A stretch of DNA of 19,333 nucleotides from Candidatus Bathyarchaeota archaeon (GCA_018397055.1 JAGTQS010000016.1:4243-23575); one strand, 5' to 3'; counted from the first letter of the stretch, positions 1 through 6,747 are shown. Numbers and translations are program-made. The notes: generated from the letters alone by a model not told the origin.

Positions 1-41
1 ACTTTTAGGGCATATGCTTCTGCCACAATTTGCTGGTTCAT
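1..41 (-). CDS. Possible 5' end of an unidentified gene, cut by window edge
   Basis: Downstream of the PfkB kinase stop on the minus strand, an ATG at 41 opens a frame (MNQQIVAEAYALK) that stays open to the window edge. A purine-rich AAAAAGGG lies just ahead of it, spaced rather close (about 3 nt). Thirteen residues are too few to recognise a family. The 54-bp gap to the kinase stop suggests co-transcription with it. It could also be noncoding; a competing ATG at 83 gives only a 15-codon ORF that stops at once. Confidence 0.3.
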   Translation of the reverse strand, partial: MNQQIVAEAYALK

Positions 42-95
42 GAACCCTTTTTCCGTTTCTCCAACATTTTTTTCTCGACAAACATTTCCTTTTTT

Positions 96-1106
96 CTAGT
101 GGATTTTTCGGATTCTTGTTCGGTTCAGAACCTCTCGTCCTTGTTCGTCGAGAAGTCTTTTCACGTTACGTTCAGTCACAGCCGTGGTTGTTCCCACCAT
201 CGTTACGCAAGCCGCCCCTGCAGCTTCACCTTCCAAAAGAACGGCTGGCAAATCGTTAGTTGAAATTTCCGAAAGCCCAAACCGTTTTCTCCCCATTGTT
301 TTAAGAAGCCCGCTAATTATGCCTGCGCACATAGCGTCACCTGCACCTGTAGGGTCGACGACTTGGACCTTGAAAGACGGCATTTCCAAAAGCAGGTTCC
401 GCGTCATGGCGATTAATCCTTTCTCTCCCATGCTTATGATTACAAGGGAGGCGCCTTTTTTAATTAAGGCTCTAGCTGCCTCTTTAGGGTCGTCCTTACC
501 TGTCATGCCTTTGGCTTCATCTTGGTTACAGTGGAAAATGTCTGTAACCTTAAGCGCTGGAAAAATCAGATCCCACCCCCGTTTGTAGGGCTTAACTGCA
601 TCAAGAAAAGTTAAACAGTTCATCTCCTTCGCCTTTTGGAGAACAGTTGGCAGTTCCTCATCGAACCTTCCAGTGATTCCGATTCCGCCGGTATACAGAA
701 TAGTTGGTTTCTCGTCTTCCAAGACTGAGGTGACGTGCTCCGGGCTTAAATGCCAGTTTGCCCCAATGTCTGTGTGGAATCTTCTGTCTTCTCCTGAAAC
801 CACGAGAACCATGTCCTTCGACGTGCCAGCCTCCCTCATTCTTTGAAGGTGCGTAACTAAGCCGTGGCTTTTAAGCAGGTTTTCAAGAAAATCGCCGAAC
901 ACGTCTTCTCCAACTGCGCCTACGCAGCTAACTTCTCCTTGAGGTAAACCTAGTTTACGAAGGTCAATTGAAACGTTTCCTGCGTGCCCACCCATGTGCA
1001 CCTCGATTCCGCGAGAAGTGAAGGTCAGTTCACCTGGGCTTGAAATTTTAGGCAAATCAGCAGCGATTATGTCAACCACAAGGATGCCTGCGCAAGTAAC
1101 CTGCAA
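96..1106 (-). CDS. PfkB-family (ribokinase-like) sugar kinase
   Basis: This is a cytoplasmic kinase of the ribokinase/PfkB fold, which transfers the ATP gamma-phosphate to a sugar or nucleoside hydroxyl. What shows this: the GGHAGN signature near residues 39-44 (sugar binding), an NQDE (NxxE) motif near 194-197 for Mg/phosphate, and DPTGAGDA near 251-258, holding the anion hole and the catalytic Asp of GAGD. The length of 336 aa is slightly long for the family. I chose TTG at 1106 because GGAG lies 9 nt ahead of it and the protein then begins LQVTCAGILVVD, as PfkB proteins usually do; TTG at 1121 would overlap that ribosome site. The substrate cannot be read from sequence. Neighbouring fucose-type genes suggest a role in sugar or ketose-phosphate metabolism (inference). 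It has its own TATA box near 1151-1159 and shares an 11-bp promoter element with the AKR gene upstream. Confidence 0.9.
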   Translation of the reverse strand: MQVTCAGILVVDIIAADLPKISSPGELTFTSRGIEVHMGGHAGNVSIDLRKLGLPQGEVSCVGAVGEDVFGDFLENLLKSHGLVTHLQRMREAGTSKDMVLVVSGEDRRFHTDIGANWHLSPEHVTSVLEDEKPTILYTGGIGITGRFDEELPTVLQKAKEMNCLTFLDAVKPYKRGWDLIFPALKVTDIFHCNQDEAKGMTGKDDPKEAARALIKKGASLVIISMGEKGLIAMTRNLLLEMPSFKVQVVDPTGAGDAMCAGIISGLLKTMGRKRFGLSEISTNDLPAVLLEGEAAGAACVTMVGTTTAVTERNVKRLLDEQGREVLNRTRIRKIH

Positions 1107-1135
1107 CCTACATTTCTCCAATCAGTTCTCAATAG

Positions 1136-1159
1136 TTAGTAGACACAAAATCATTTATC
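1136..1159 (-). promoter_or_regulatory. pfkB promoter: TATA box plus shared 11-bp element
   Basis: Read on the minus strand, GATAAATGA (1151-1159) is a plausible TATA box with a purine-rich GAAAAC just upstream. Four bases after it comes GTGTCTACTAA (1136-1146). The identical 11-mer sits immediately after the TATA box of the AKR gene (2282-2292). This position, between TATA box and expected start of transcription, suits a repressor site. Function is inferred from position and identity only. Confidence 0.45.
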
Positions 1160-1223
1160 GTTTTCTGGAACACTGCTACGTATGTGAATATACTGATCAG
1201 AGCCTTTTTAGAACCCGTCTTTT

Positions 1224-2246
1224 TCAGTATTCCGACCAGCCTTCAAGCGCCCTTTTCGCGTAGCCTCGTATGTATTCACGTGCGCGAGCTACCTCTTCTT
1301 TCTTTGTAAGTTCTCTCAGTTTTTCCTTGCCCGCTGGGCTTTGAGCCATTTTAAGGCACTTTCTAAGCAGTTCCTCGTCTACTTCGCCGTCCTTTGTTGT
1401 AACTGCGATGTTTTCCTCAAGTTCGGCGATTGTGTTGGTTCCAGGGACAATTGTGCTGACTTCAGGAGACTTAAGTATCCACTTAAGGGCGGTTTGGGCA
1501 GGTGTAAAAACGCCTTTTTCGTAGTTTTCTGGAACAAAATTTGTAAACGATATTCCGTAGTACGGCCAGCAGAAAGGTTTCATGACGACCACGCCGACTT
1601 CTAAGGCTTTACATAGTGGAAACAACGTTTGTTTAGCCTCGTTGCGGTGAAAGTTGTAGGGAACCATAACCGAGTCGAAGCAGTCAAATTTCCGCATTAA
1701 CTCGGCGACGAAGCTTGTTTGGTGGTCAGCAACGCCTATGGCTTTGATTTTCCCTTGCTCTTTAATCTCTCTAAGCGTGTTGATGACAAATTCGAATCTT
1801 TCACGTGAATAGCCTGCTGACGGTATGTGAATGTTGTAGACATCTATGTACCCCGTGTTCAGGAGCTTAAGTCTCTGTTCAACTCCATCGATAATGGTGT
1901 CTCTCCACCTGGCTTTTGGAGTTGACTGCAACCTCGCCACTGGAGTCATCATCTCCGCAGCTACGTAGACCTTGTTTCTCAGACCAGAAGCCTTTAAAGC
2001 CAAGCCTAGAGACTGGCATTCTTCAATGACACCTGTGTCAAAATAGTTTACCCCAGCCTCGATGGCGCATTTAATGAGCTTGTTTCTCGGAGCTTGCGTG
2101 CTAATCAGCTCCTCTTCTTCTATAAGTTGCTCAGGCTTCCTTTTTCCAGGAAAGTGGTATGGGTTAAGAAAACGCGCGTACTCATGTCCTCCAAGCCCAA
2201 TTTCTGAAACCTTGAACCCTGTTCTGCCTAAAATGCGATATCTCAT
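1224..2246 (-). CDS. Aldo/keto reductase-fold protein with altered catalytic tetrad
   Basis: The aldo/keto reductase (AKR) TIM-barrel family is recognisable throughout: RILGRTGFKVSEIGLGG at the N-terminus, NYFDTG, DVYNIHIP, IKEQGKIKAIGVADH, and STIVPGTNTIAELEENI, which matches the NADP-phosphate loop. Of the tetrad Asp-Tyr-Lys-His, Asp70 and His140 are present. The Tyr position (five residues after Asp) reads Glu75 and the Lys position, in VYVAAE, reads Glu98. It may therefore not be an ordinary NADPH reductase. A roughly 30-residue insertion (about 22-52) follows strand 1, and there is no C-terminal Cys cluster as in Fe-S AKRs. I chose ATG 2246 because GGTGA lies 5 nt ahead; GTG 2255 and ATG 2249 are alternatives. 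It lies 117 bp upstream of the PfkB kinase with a shared promoter element, so the two are probably co-regulated. Confidence 0.85.
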   Translation of the reverse strand: MRYRILGRTGFKVSEIGLGGHEYARFLNPYHFPGKRKPEQLIEEEELISTQAPRNKLIKCAIEAGVNYFDTGVIEECQSLGLALKASGLRNKVYVAAEMMTPVARLQSTPKARWRDTIIDGVEQRLKLLNTGYIDVYNIHIPSAGYSRERFEFVINTLREIKEQGKIKAIGVADHQTSFVAELMRKFDCFDSVMVPYNFHRNEAKQTLFPLCKALEVGVVVMKPFCWPYYGISFTNFVPENYEKGVFTPAQTALKWILKSPEVSTIVPGTNTIAELEENIAVTTKDGEVDEELLRKCLKMAQSPAGKEKLRELTKKEEVARAREYIRGYAKRALEGWSEY

Positions 2247-2281
2247 CATGCTCACCGCGATTTCGCACTTGGATTGTACAA

Positions 2282-2302
2282 TTAGTAGACACTTATAATA
2301 AA
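2282..2302 (-). promoter_or_regulatory. AKR promoter: TATA box abutting shared 11-bp element
   Basis: On the minus strand TTTATTATAA (2293-2302) is a good archaeal TATA box and runs directly into GTGTCTACTAA (2282-2292), the same 11-mer found in the pfkB promoter. The AT-rich core could also serve the divergent glycosylase gene that starts at 2351; CTCTATATTC at 2311-2320 is another candidate box for that gene. Confidence 0.45.
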
Positions 2303-2350
2303 CTCTTTCACTCTATATTCAAACCACTTTCCATTTAAGGAGCCTAAGAA

Positions 2351-3169
2351 ATGCCTGAGCTTCCTGAAATCACCGTAATAGCCTCACAGATGCGCAGGGA
2401 ACTTTGTGGGAAAACGGTTGCTGAAGCTGAATCGAGGCAGCCGAAAAACCTTAACATGCCTGTTGCACAGTTTGTTGAAACCGTTAAAGGTAAAATTGTT
2501 CGTGAAGTAACAAGTAAGGGTAAATGGATATTCCTTAAGCTTGAACCCTCTTTCTTTTTGCTTATTAACCTCGGAATGTACGGTGAACTTCTATACTATG
2601 TCAACGGACAAAAATTGCCTGAACGCTACCAGTTTAAATTGAGATTTTCTGATGGAAGCGGGTTCACAATTTTCTTTTCGTGGTTCGGATACGTTCACCT
2701 AGTTGCTGAAAAGGATTTGAAGAAGCATAGGTTGACGGCTAACCTTGGAGCTAATCCTTTAAGCAACGATTTTTGTTTTGAACGGTTCAAGAATTGGCTT
2801 TCGTCGAAGAAGAAGACGAAGATAAAAAATTTTTTGCTGGACCAAAAGAACATAGCAGGCATCGGAAACGTATACGTGCAAGACATACTCTTCCAAAGCA
2901 GATTGCATCCAAACCGTGAAATCTCAACTTTGTCGCAAAAGGAGAAACAAGACCTATATAACGCAATAAAGGACGTGTTGAACCTCAGCATCCAACATGG
3001 CGGTTTAGCTTACGAGAAAGACTTCTATGGGCAGAACGGCAAATTTGACGGAACAAAATTTCTAGTCGGCTACAAAGAAGGTAAACCTTGCCCTGTATGC
3101 GGAACGATAATCGAAAAAATCAAGACCCGAAGCACCTCGTCATATATTTGCCCGAGCTGCCAACGATGA
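2351..3169 (+). CDS. Fpg/Nei-family DNA glycosylase/AP lyase
   Basis: This is a bifunctional base-excision-repair enzyme of the formamidopyrimidine-DNA glycosylase/endonuclease VIII family, which removes oxidised bases and cuts the strand by beta,delta-elimination. Key residues are visible: after Met removal the protein begins PELPE, with catalytic Pro1 and Glu2; SKGKW carries the conserved Lys57 (Pro1 numbering); a helix-two-turn-helix runs through LLDQKNIAGIGNVYVQDILF (162-181); a C-terminal zinc ribbon uses Cys247, 250, 267 and 270, with the conserved Arg260 before the last pair. At 272 aa it is full length. AAGGAG at 2337-2342 supports the ATG. Sequence alone does not decide between Fpg (8-oxoguanine) and Nei (oxidised pyrimidines); the usual HLGM motif reads NLGM here. 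The family is mainly bacterial and patchy in archaea. It is divergent from the AKR gene and 93 bp ahead of fucK. Confidence 0.93.
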   Translation: MPELPEITVIASQMRRELCGKTVAEAESRQPKNLNMPVAQFVETVKGKIVREVTSKGKWIFLKLEPSFFLLINLGMYGELLYYVNGQKLPERYQFKLRFSDGSGFTIFFSWFGYVHLVAEKDLKKHRLTANLGANPLSNDFCFERFKNWLSSKKKTKIKNFLLDQKNIAGIGNVYVQDILFQSRLHPNREISTLSQKEKQDLYNAIKDVLNLSIQHGGLAYEKDFYGQNGKFDGTKFLVGYKEGKPCPVCGTIIEKIKTRSTSSYICPSCQR

Positions 3170-3216
3170 ACCAGCCTGCACACCCGGCTGTTCCGACCTA
3201 GGAAGACTGAACACAA

Positions 3217-3238
3217 TTTATATTGCAAATGGCAATAT
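3217..3238 (+). promoter_or_regulatory. fucK promoter with palindromic operator over the TATA box
   Basis: TTTATATT (3217-3224) is a TATA box about 45 bp ahead of the fucK start. Overlapping it is a perfect inverted repeat, ATATTGC (3220-3226), 5-nt spacer, GCAATAT (3232-3238). A dimeric regulator bound here would block TBP/TFB, so repression by a sugar-responsive protein is the simplest reading (inference). Confidence 0.5.
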
Positions 3239-3262
3239 CATTAACTAGCGGGCTGATGTCTT

Positions 3263-4780
3263 GTGAAATCTGAAAACTCAGATGAGGTTGTCCTGGTCTT
3301 TGATTGCGGCTCAACAAACCTCAGAGTTGTCGCAATCAACTCGCAAGGAACAATAAAGGCTCAGTTCAGCTTTCCAAACGAGCCGAAACCTCAAAATGGC
3401 AGAAACCCTGAATGGCTGATATGGGACCTGGATGAAGTTTGGTCTAAACTCTGTAAAGCATCAAGGGAGGTAGTGGCAAAAATCGACCCTGGCAGCATAA
3501 AAGCTGCTACGGTAATTACGTGGGGAGCGGACGGTGCGCCGGTGGACAGGAACGGTCGACTGTTGTATCCCGTTATTTCGTGGCAGTGCCCAAGAACAGT
3601 TGAGGCGATGAAAAACCTAACAAGCACCTTATCTCCTTTTGAAATTTTCCGCATAACAGGGTACCAGCTGACCCCGTTTAACACTCTCATAAAATTATAT
3701 TGGCTTAGAAAACATGAGCTTGAGGTGCTGAGCAAAGCCTACACTTGGCTTATGATGGCTGGCCTCATTGCGCAACGGTTGACAGGAGAATTTCACATTG
3801 ACCCAACCAGCGCCTCAACCATGATGGCTATGGACCTTGGACGTAGAGACTGGTCAAAAACCATGTTGGAACTTGTTGGACTTGACCCTGGCTTTTTTCC
3901 CAAATGGCGTGAACCTGGACAGGTCGTAGGCGACGTTACGAAGGAAGCTGAGAAGGGATGCGGCATACCCAACGGTGTTCCAGTTGTAGCTGGTGGGCAC
4001 GATTCGCAGTTTGCCATTTTCGGCTCCATGGCGACAGAGAACGAGGCTGTTCTTTCAAGTGGAACGTGGGAAATTCTTGGTCACAGGTCAAACGTGTACA
4101 GTCCAACTAAAGAGGCGTTCGACGACGGCGTAATAGTCGAGGCAGATGTCAGCCGTGGATTTTGGAACCCGCAGCTTCTCATGATGGGCTCCGCGGTGCT
4201 CGAGTGGGTCGCTGACAAGATGGTGGCAGAAAAAGGAAGCACAAAATACGAAGCATTAATTAAAATGGCGGAAAGTGTTCCAGCAGGAGCCGGCGGAGTT
4301 GTTTTTGTACCGAGCTTTGTTAAGGAAACTGGGCCGACTAAGAAGTATGGAGTTTCAGGCGCAATTCTCGGCTTGACGTTGCGCGCCACAAGAAACCACA
4401 TAGTCCGCGCTACCTTCGAAGGTTTGTCTTACCAGTTAGCTCAAGCCCTAAAAATTTTGGAAAGAGAAAAAGGGTCAAACATCAAAAAAATCCGCGTGGT
4501 CGGTGGAGGCTCAAAAAACCGTTTATGGAACCAGATTCGGGCAGACATTACAGGTTTACCCGTGACTGTCACGGATTTGAAGGAATGCGCATCTCTCGGC
4601 GCAGCTCTAGTTTCGTTTCTCGGCATAGGCAGATTCAACTCATTTGAAGAGGCAAAAGCAAACGTCCGCGTGAAGGAAGAAACGTTTAGCCCAAGCGAAA
4701 ACCGAAAGATCTACGAAAGTCTTCTTAGAAACTACGAAGCGGCTGTGAAGAGCCTGAAAACTCCAAATTCAGCTACTTAA
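3263..4780 (+). CDS. fucK: FGGY carbohydrate kinase, L-fuculokinase-like
   Basis: The FGGY kinases phosphorylate sugars; this one most resembles bacterial L-fuculokinase, which makes L-fuculose 1-phosphate. I recognise FucK-like blocks in order: FDCGSTNLRVV (13-23, phosphate-binding), TWGADGAPVDRNGRLLYP (86-103) and ISWQCPRT (105-112), then FNTLIKLYWL, AGGHDSQFAIFGS with the presumed catalytic base Asp247, LSSGTWEIL (264-272), and the second FGGY signature near VVGGGSKNRLWNQIRADITG (412-431). The length of 505 aa is normal. The start is GTG 3263; no strong ribosome site is visible. The gene has its own promoter with a palindrome and converges on the isomerase gene, 59 bp away. D-ribulose or another ketose is possible as substrate, since FucI/FucK also handle D-arabinose/D-ribulose. 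The partner aldolase is not in the window. Confidence 0.9.
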   Translation: MKSENSDEVVLVFDCGSTNLRVVAINSQGTIKAQFSFPNEPKPQNGRNPEWLIWDLDEVWSKLCKASREVVAKIDPGSIKAATVITWGADGAPVDRNGRLLYPVISWQCPRTVEAMKNLTSTLSPFEIFRITGYQLTPFNTLIKLYWLRKHELEVLSKAYTWLMMAGLIAQRLTGEFHIDPTSASTMMAMDLGRRDWSKTMLELVGLDPGFFPKWREPGQVVGDVTKEAEKGCGIPNGVPVVAGGHDSQFAIFGSMATENEAVLSSGTWEILGHRSNVYSPTKEAFDDGVIVEADVSRGFWNPQLLMMGSAVLEWVADKMVAEKGSTKYEALIKMAESVPAGAGGVVFVPSFVKETGPTKKYGVSGAILGLTLRATRNHIVRATFEGLSYQLAQALKILEREKGSNIKKIRVVGGGSKNRLWNQIRADITGLPVTVTDLKECASLGAALVSFLGIGRFNSFEEAKANVRVKEETFSPSENRKIYESLLRNYEAAVKSLKTPNSAT

Positions 4781-4839
4781 GCAACGTGAATGGACTGCCT
4801 TTAAAAGAGGGAGAGCAAAGCAAGGACAACAGTTCTTAG

Positions 4840-6336
4840 TTACTGAACCCTTTCCCATATTGGCGGAATTCTTTTCTGAGCCTCAGAACCGAGGATCACG
4901 GGTTTTACGCCGCTTAGTTCACAGAGGTATTCAAGTCTGCGAAGGTGGTTACCTGCCACTGCAAGTATGTGGTTGCTTGGGAACAACTTGATGAATTCGT
5001 CGAACCCGCAATGCAGCCGCGCGTGAACGTGAGGCCAAGTTGGGTTAGTTTCCTCGTTTATGGCTTTCCTCTCTTCAGGCGGCAGGTCTAAAGCCTCTCC
5101 TAAAACGATGACCATGTAGAGCTTGTCGTCCCATAAGCCGAGGCGGGCAAACGTCAACTCGCCAGGCGCAGCGTCAAACTCAACTGAGGCTCCGCCTGCC
5201 TTAAAGTAGTACTCTAAAGCCGGGTGAAACGTGACCTTCTTAAGGTTCTCTTCGGGGTTCATGCTTCGCGCTGCGTACCAGCTCGCGTGGTTTCCAGAAT
5301 TGCAGAAGTCCCAGATGTCCTTGTCGGGGTGGTAAAGCCGGACGTCCATGAAAAGTACAGGCAGCCCTCCGGTTACGTACTTTAGTAGCTGCATTGTTAC
5401 CGCAGCAAAGGAGTCAGCCTCAGTTGCGCAGACCGTTGTTTCCTTTGGCCCATTCCAGTCGTAAGGGTCGTTCATAAGCATCTCGGGAACGTCGCCGAGG
5501 CAAACGTATTCTGTTAGTTCACGTTGCCCCTTCAGTCCGCAAAAGTCGAAACCTTTCTCCTGGCTAACTATCTTCATAGCCAAGTACAGCTTAATCTGGG
5601 TCTTCAGGGTTTCTTTAGTAAGCATTTTCCCGTCGTACTTCAGCCGTGATCCAAGAAGTCGTTCGAACCACCTGAGCCCTTTCTCAACCTCGTTTGGGTC
5701 AACTTCCTCCATTTTCTTCACTAGGAGAAGCTGGTCGATTTGGCGAACCGTTACGCCGAACGCCTTAACAGTTGGGACAAGGTGGAAGTAGCCGGTTTCC
5801 ATACCCATCGAGTGGCCCCCGTACATGCCGTAAACCTCGTTTTGTATGGTTGTGTAAGCCTGAGAGGCATAGATCCAGTCGATGACTTTCGCCTGAGTTT
5901 CAGGGTCATCCGTCCCGCCGACTATGCGTTGGGTCCTTATTCCAGCCTGCCTTAAAGCGCCGTCCGTAGCGAGAAGGCCAACGTTTCCAGGAAACTTTCC
6001 GCTGTTGTTCGAAAGGCACAGTATAGGCTTGTCTCGGCCTAGGCTGTTTATGAAGGGCCAAACTAGGAAAGGAAAGTTCCACACGTAAAAGCAGAGGATA
6101 ACCTGTTTACAGTTTGCCTTTGAAAGTTCAGCGCCAACCTTTTGCGCAGACCTAATTGAGGTTATAGTTTCAGAGCCTTTGACCACCTCTGGAGAGGAGC
6201 CGTCGACGCTTTTTACGCCTTTCCGGATTATTTCAGCCCATTTCTCAACGACCTCCATGCATTCACGGGTGTTCGCTTTCCAAACGTGCTCTCTTTCGTC
6301 GTTCAGCATGGCGATGCCAATAGCCGTGTTCTTCAT
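4840..6336 (-). CDS. fucI: L-fucose/D-arabinose isomerase-like protein
   Basis: This ketol isomerase should interconvert L-fucose and L-fuculose, or D-arabinose and D-ribulose, using Mn2+. Compared with bacterial FucI the metal ligands are kept: Glu306 in CATEADSFAAVTMQ, Asp331 in VLFMDVRLYH and His456 in FPSNHILAVAGNH. The YGGHSMGMETG block (about 172-182) matches the FucI GGVSMGIAGS loop. At 498 aa it is about 90 residues shorter than E. coli FucI, as in the shorter isomerase-like branch. I chose ATG 6336 (MKNTAIGIAMLNDER) because the protein then begins at the first Rossmann strand and GTGAT lies just ahead; TTG 6372 would add 12 residues. It converges on fucK and lies 204 bp downstream of the tRNA. 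Direct repeats at 6380-6391 and 6419-6430 flank a candidate TATA box. Confidence 0.85.
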   Translation of the reverse strand: MKNTAIGIAMLNDEREHVWKANTRECMEVVEKWAEIIRKGVKSVDGSSPEVVKGSETITSIRSAQKVGAELSKANCKQVILCFYVWNFPFLVWPFINSLGRDKPILCLSNNSGKFPGNVGLLATDGALRQAGIRTQRIVGGTDDPETQAKVIDWIYASQAYTTIQNEVYGMYGGHSMGMETGYFHLVPTVKAFGVTVRQIDQLLLVKKMEEVDPNEVEKGLRWFERLLGSRLKYDGKMLTKETLKTQIKLYLAMKIVSQEKGFDFCGLKGQRELTEYVCLGDVPEMLMNDPYDWNGPKETTVCATEADSFAAVTMQLLKYVTGGLPVLFMDVRLYHPDKDIWDFCNSGNHASWYAARSMNPEENLKKVTFHPALEYYFKAGGASVEFDAAPGELTFARLGLWDDKLYMVIVLGEALDLPPEERKAINEETNPTWPHVHARLHCGFDEFIKLFPSNHILAVAGNHLRRLEYLCELSGVKPVILGSEAQKRIPPIWERVQ

Positions 6337-6379
6337 ATCTATCACTACACCGTCTCGTAAAGGCAAACGCAATTAAAGC

Positions 6380-6430
6380 GTTACGTGAATTGAATAATGT
6401 TCATAGCAATTTATGGCGGTTATGTGAATT
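6380..6430 (-). promoter_or_regulatory. fucI upstream region: TATA candidate between two direct repeats
   Basis: GTTACGTGAATT (6380-6391) and GTTATGTGAATT (6419-6430) differ at one base and lie 39 bp apart. Between them, CATAAATTG on the minus strand (6408-6416) is a TATA candidate. From this box the transcript would begin near 6385, about 12 nt ahead of TTG 6372 or 48 nt ahead of ATG 6336. TATGTGAAT also occurs at 1181-1189 upstream of the pfkB TATA box. Operator function is a guess from layout. Confidence 0.35.
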
Positions 6431-6539
6431 TCAGACAGCGATTCCTATAGATTCTAATCAACAGTTAACGTGGCTTTTAGTACTCTTAAAAGGGCAAACG
6501 ACAAATTCCAACCACGTTTTTCTAATACGTTGTTTTTAG
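6431..6539. other. Intergenic stretch between fucI leader and tRNA-Lys, nothing recognised
   Basis: Together with the tRNA gene and the fucI leader this makes a gap of about 440 bp without protein genes (6337-6776). I see no ORF with coding character, no RNA fold and no strong terminator here, only several AT-rich tracts such as CTTTTAGTACTCTTAAAAG. Confidence 0.4.
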
Positions 6540-6575
6540 CGGGCCCGGAGGGAATTGAACCCTCGACCTACGGGT

Positions 6576-6601
6576 TTCTCTGCAGGTCGCGGCTAGATGC
6601 C
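6576..6601 (-). other. tRNA-Lys intron 2 (26 nt, canonical position 37/38)
   Basis: The splice sites lie in a bulge-helix-bulge whose central helix pairs anticodon-loop CTCT (transcript 63-66) with intron AGAG (89-92). The 3-nt bulges are TAG and AAA, cut after the second base; the intron-side helix is GCA/TGC and the exon side is the anticodon stem. This is the standard archaeal intron position, one base 3' of the anticodon. Confidence 0.88.
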
Positions 6602-6608
6602 TAAGAGC

Positions 6609-6638
6609 TTCAGCCCAGCATTCTCTGTCTTCGCTGGT
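6609..6638 (-). other. tRNA-Lys intron 1 (30 nt, noncanonical position 30/31)
   Basis: Both splice sites sit in a complete bulge-helix-bulge. The central 4-bp helix is CGGC (transcript 26-29) with GCTG (56-59), including one G-U pair. The 3-nt bulges are GGA and AAG, cut after the second base. The intron-side helix is CCAGC/GCTGG and the exon-side helix is AGAG/CTCT. The exon strands come from the 3' half of the D stem and from the anticodon loop, so this fold is incompatible with the mature D arm. Confidence 0.85.
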
Positions 6639-6704
6639 CCGCCGCTCTACCTTGCTAAGCTACGGGCCCATTTTGGTTCGACGATTAGGTAACTTACAAT
6701 ATTT

Positions 6705-6714
6705 GCTAAATAAC
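6705..6714 (-). promoter_or_regulatory. TATA box of tRNA-Lys
   Basis: GTTATTTAGC on the minus strand, preceded by the purine-rich GAAGAAAAG expected of a TFB recognition element. Its distance of about 40 bp from the mature 5' end leaves room for a short leader removed by RNase P. Confidence 0.5.
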
Positions 6715-6738
6715 CTTTTCTTCGAGACGGTGAATAGA

Positions 6739-6747
6739 CTTTTATTT
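6739..6747 (+). promoter_or_regulatory. TATA box of the sugar-acid dehydratase gene
   Basis: CTTTTATTT followed by more T residues lies about 35 bp ahead of the GTG at 6777, so transcription would begin close to the start codon and the mRNA may be nearly leaderless. Confidence 0.4.

Larger units (their letters stand above)
6540..6669 (-). tRNA. tRNA-Lys(CTT) with two introns
   Basis: On the minus strand the acceptor stem GGGCCCG/CGGGCCC, D arm GCTT/GAGC with the GG loop, and T arm GAGGG-TTCAATT-CCCTC are complete; the discriminator is G (6540) and CCA is not encoded. Removing two introns leaves exons 6639-6669, 6602-6608 and 6540-6575, a 74-nt tRNA whose anticodon arm is GCGGG-CTCTTAA-CCCGT (one G-U pair) with anticodon CTT at 6603-6605. 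This matches the usual archaeal tRNA-Lys, including the GGTC variable region. Without splicing the anticodon stem cannot form. A TATA box lies about 40 bp upstream (6705-6714). Confidence 0.93.

Noticed and set aside
184..588. A 134-codon plus-strand frame opposite the PfkB kinase.
   Set aside because: It is antisense to conserved PfkB motifs and has no ribosome site or family features.
2246..2351. Possible divergent operon in which AKR and the glycosylase share a regulator.
   Set aside because: The 11-bp element is shared with pfkB and oriented to the minus-strand genes; nothing ties the glycosylase functionally to it.
3391..3735. A 114-codon minus-strand frame inside fucK.
   Set aside because: It is antisense to conserved FGGY blocks; coding potential there belongs to the kinase.
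6603..6638. Reading the tRNA without introns gives loop CCAGCGA and an apparent anticodon AGC (Ala).
   Set aside because: The loop would lack T33 and the anticodon stem would have no partner; two complete bulge-helix-bulge motifs and a perfect Lys anticodon arm after splicing explain the sequence better.
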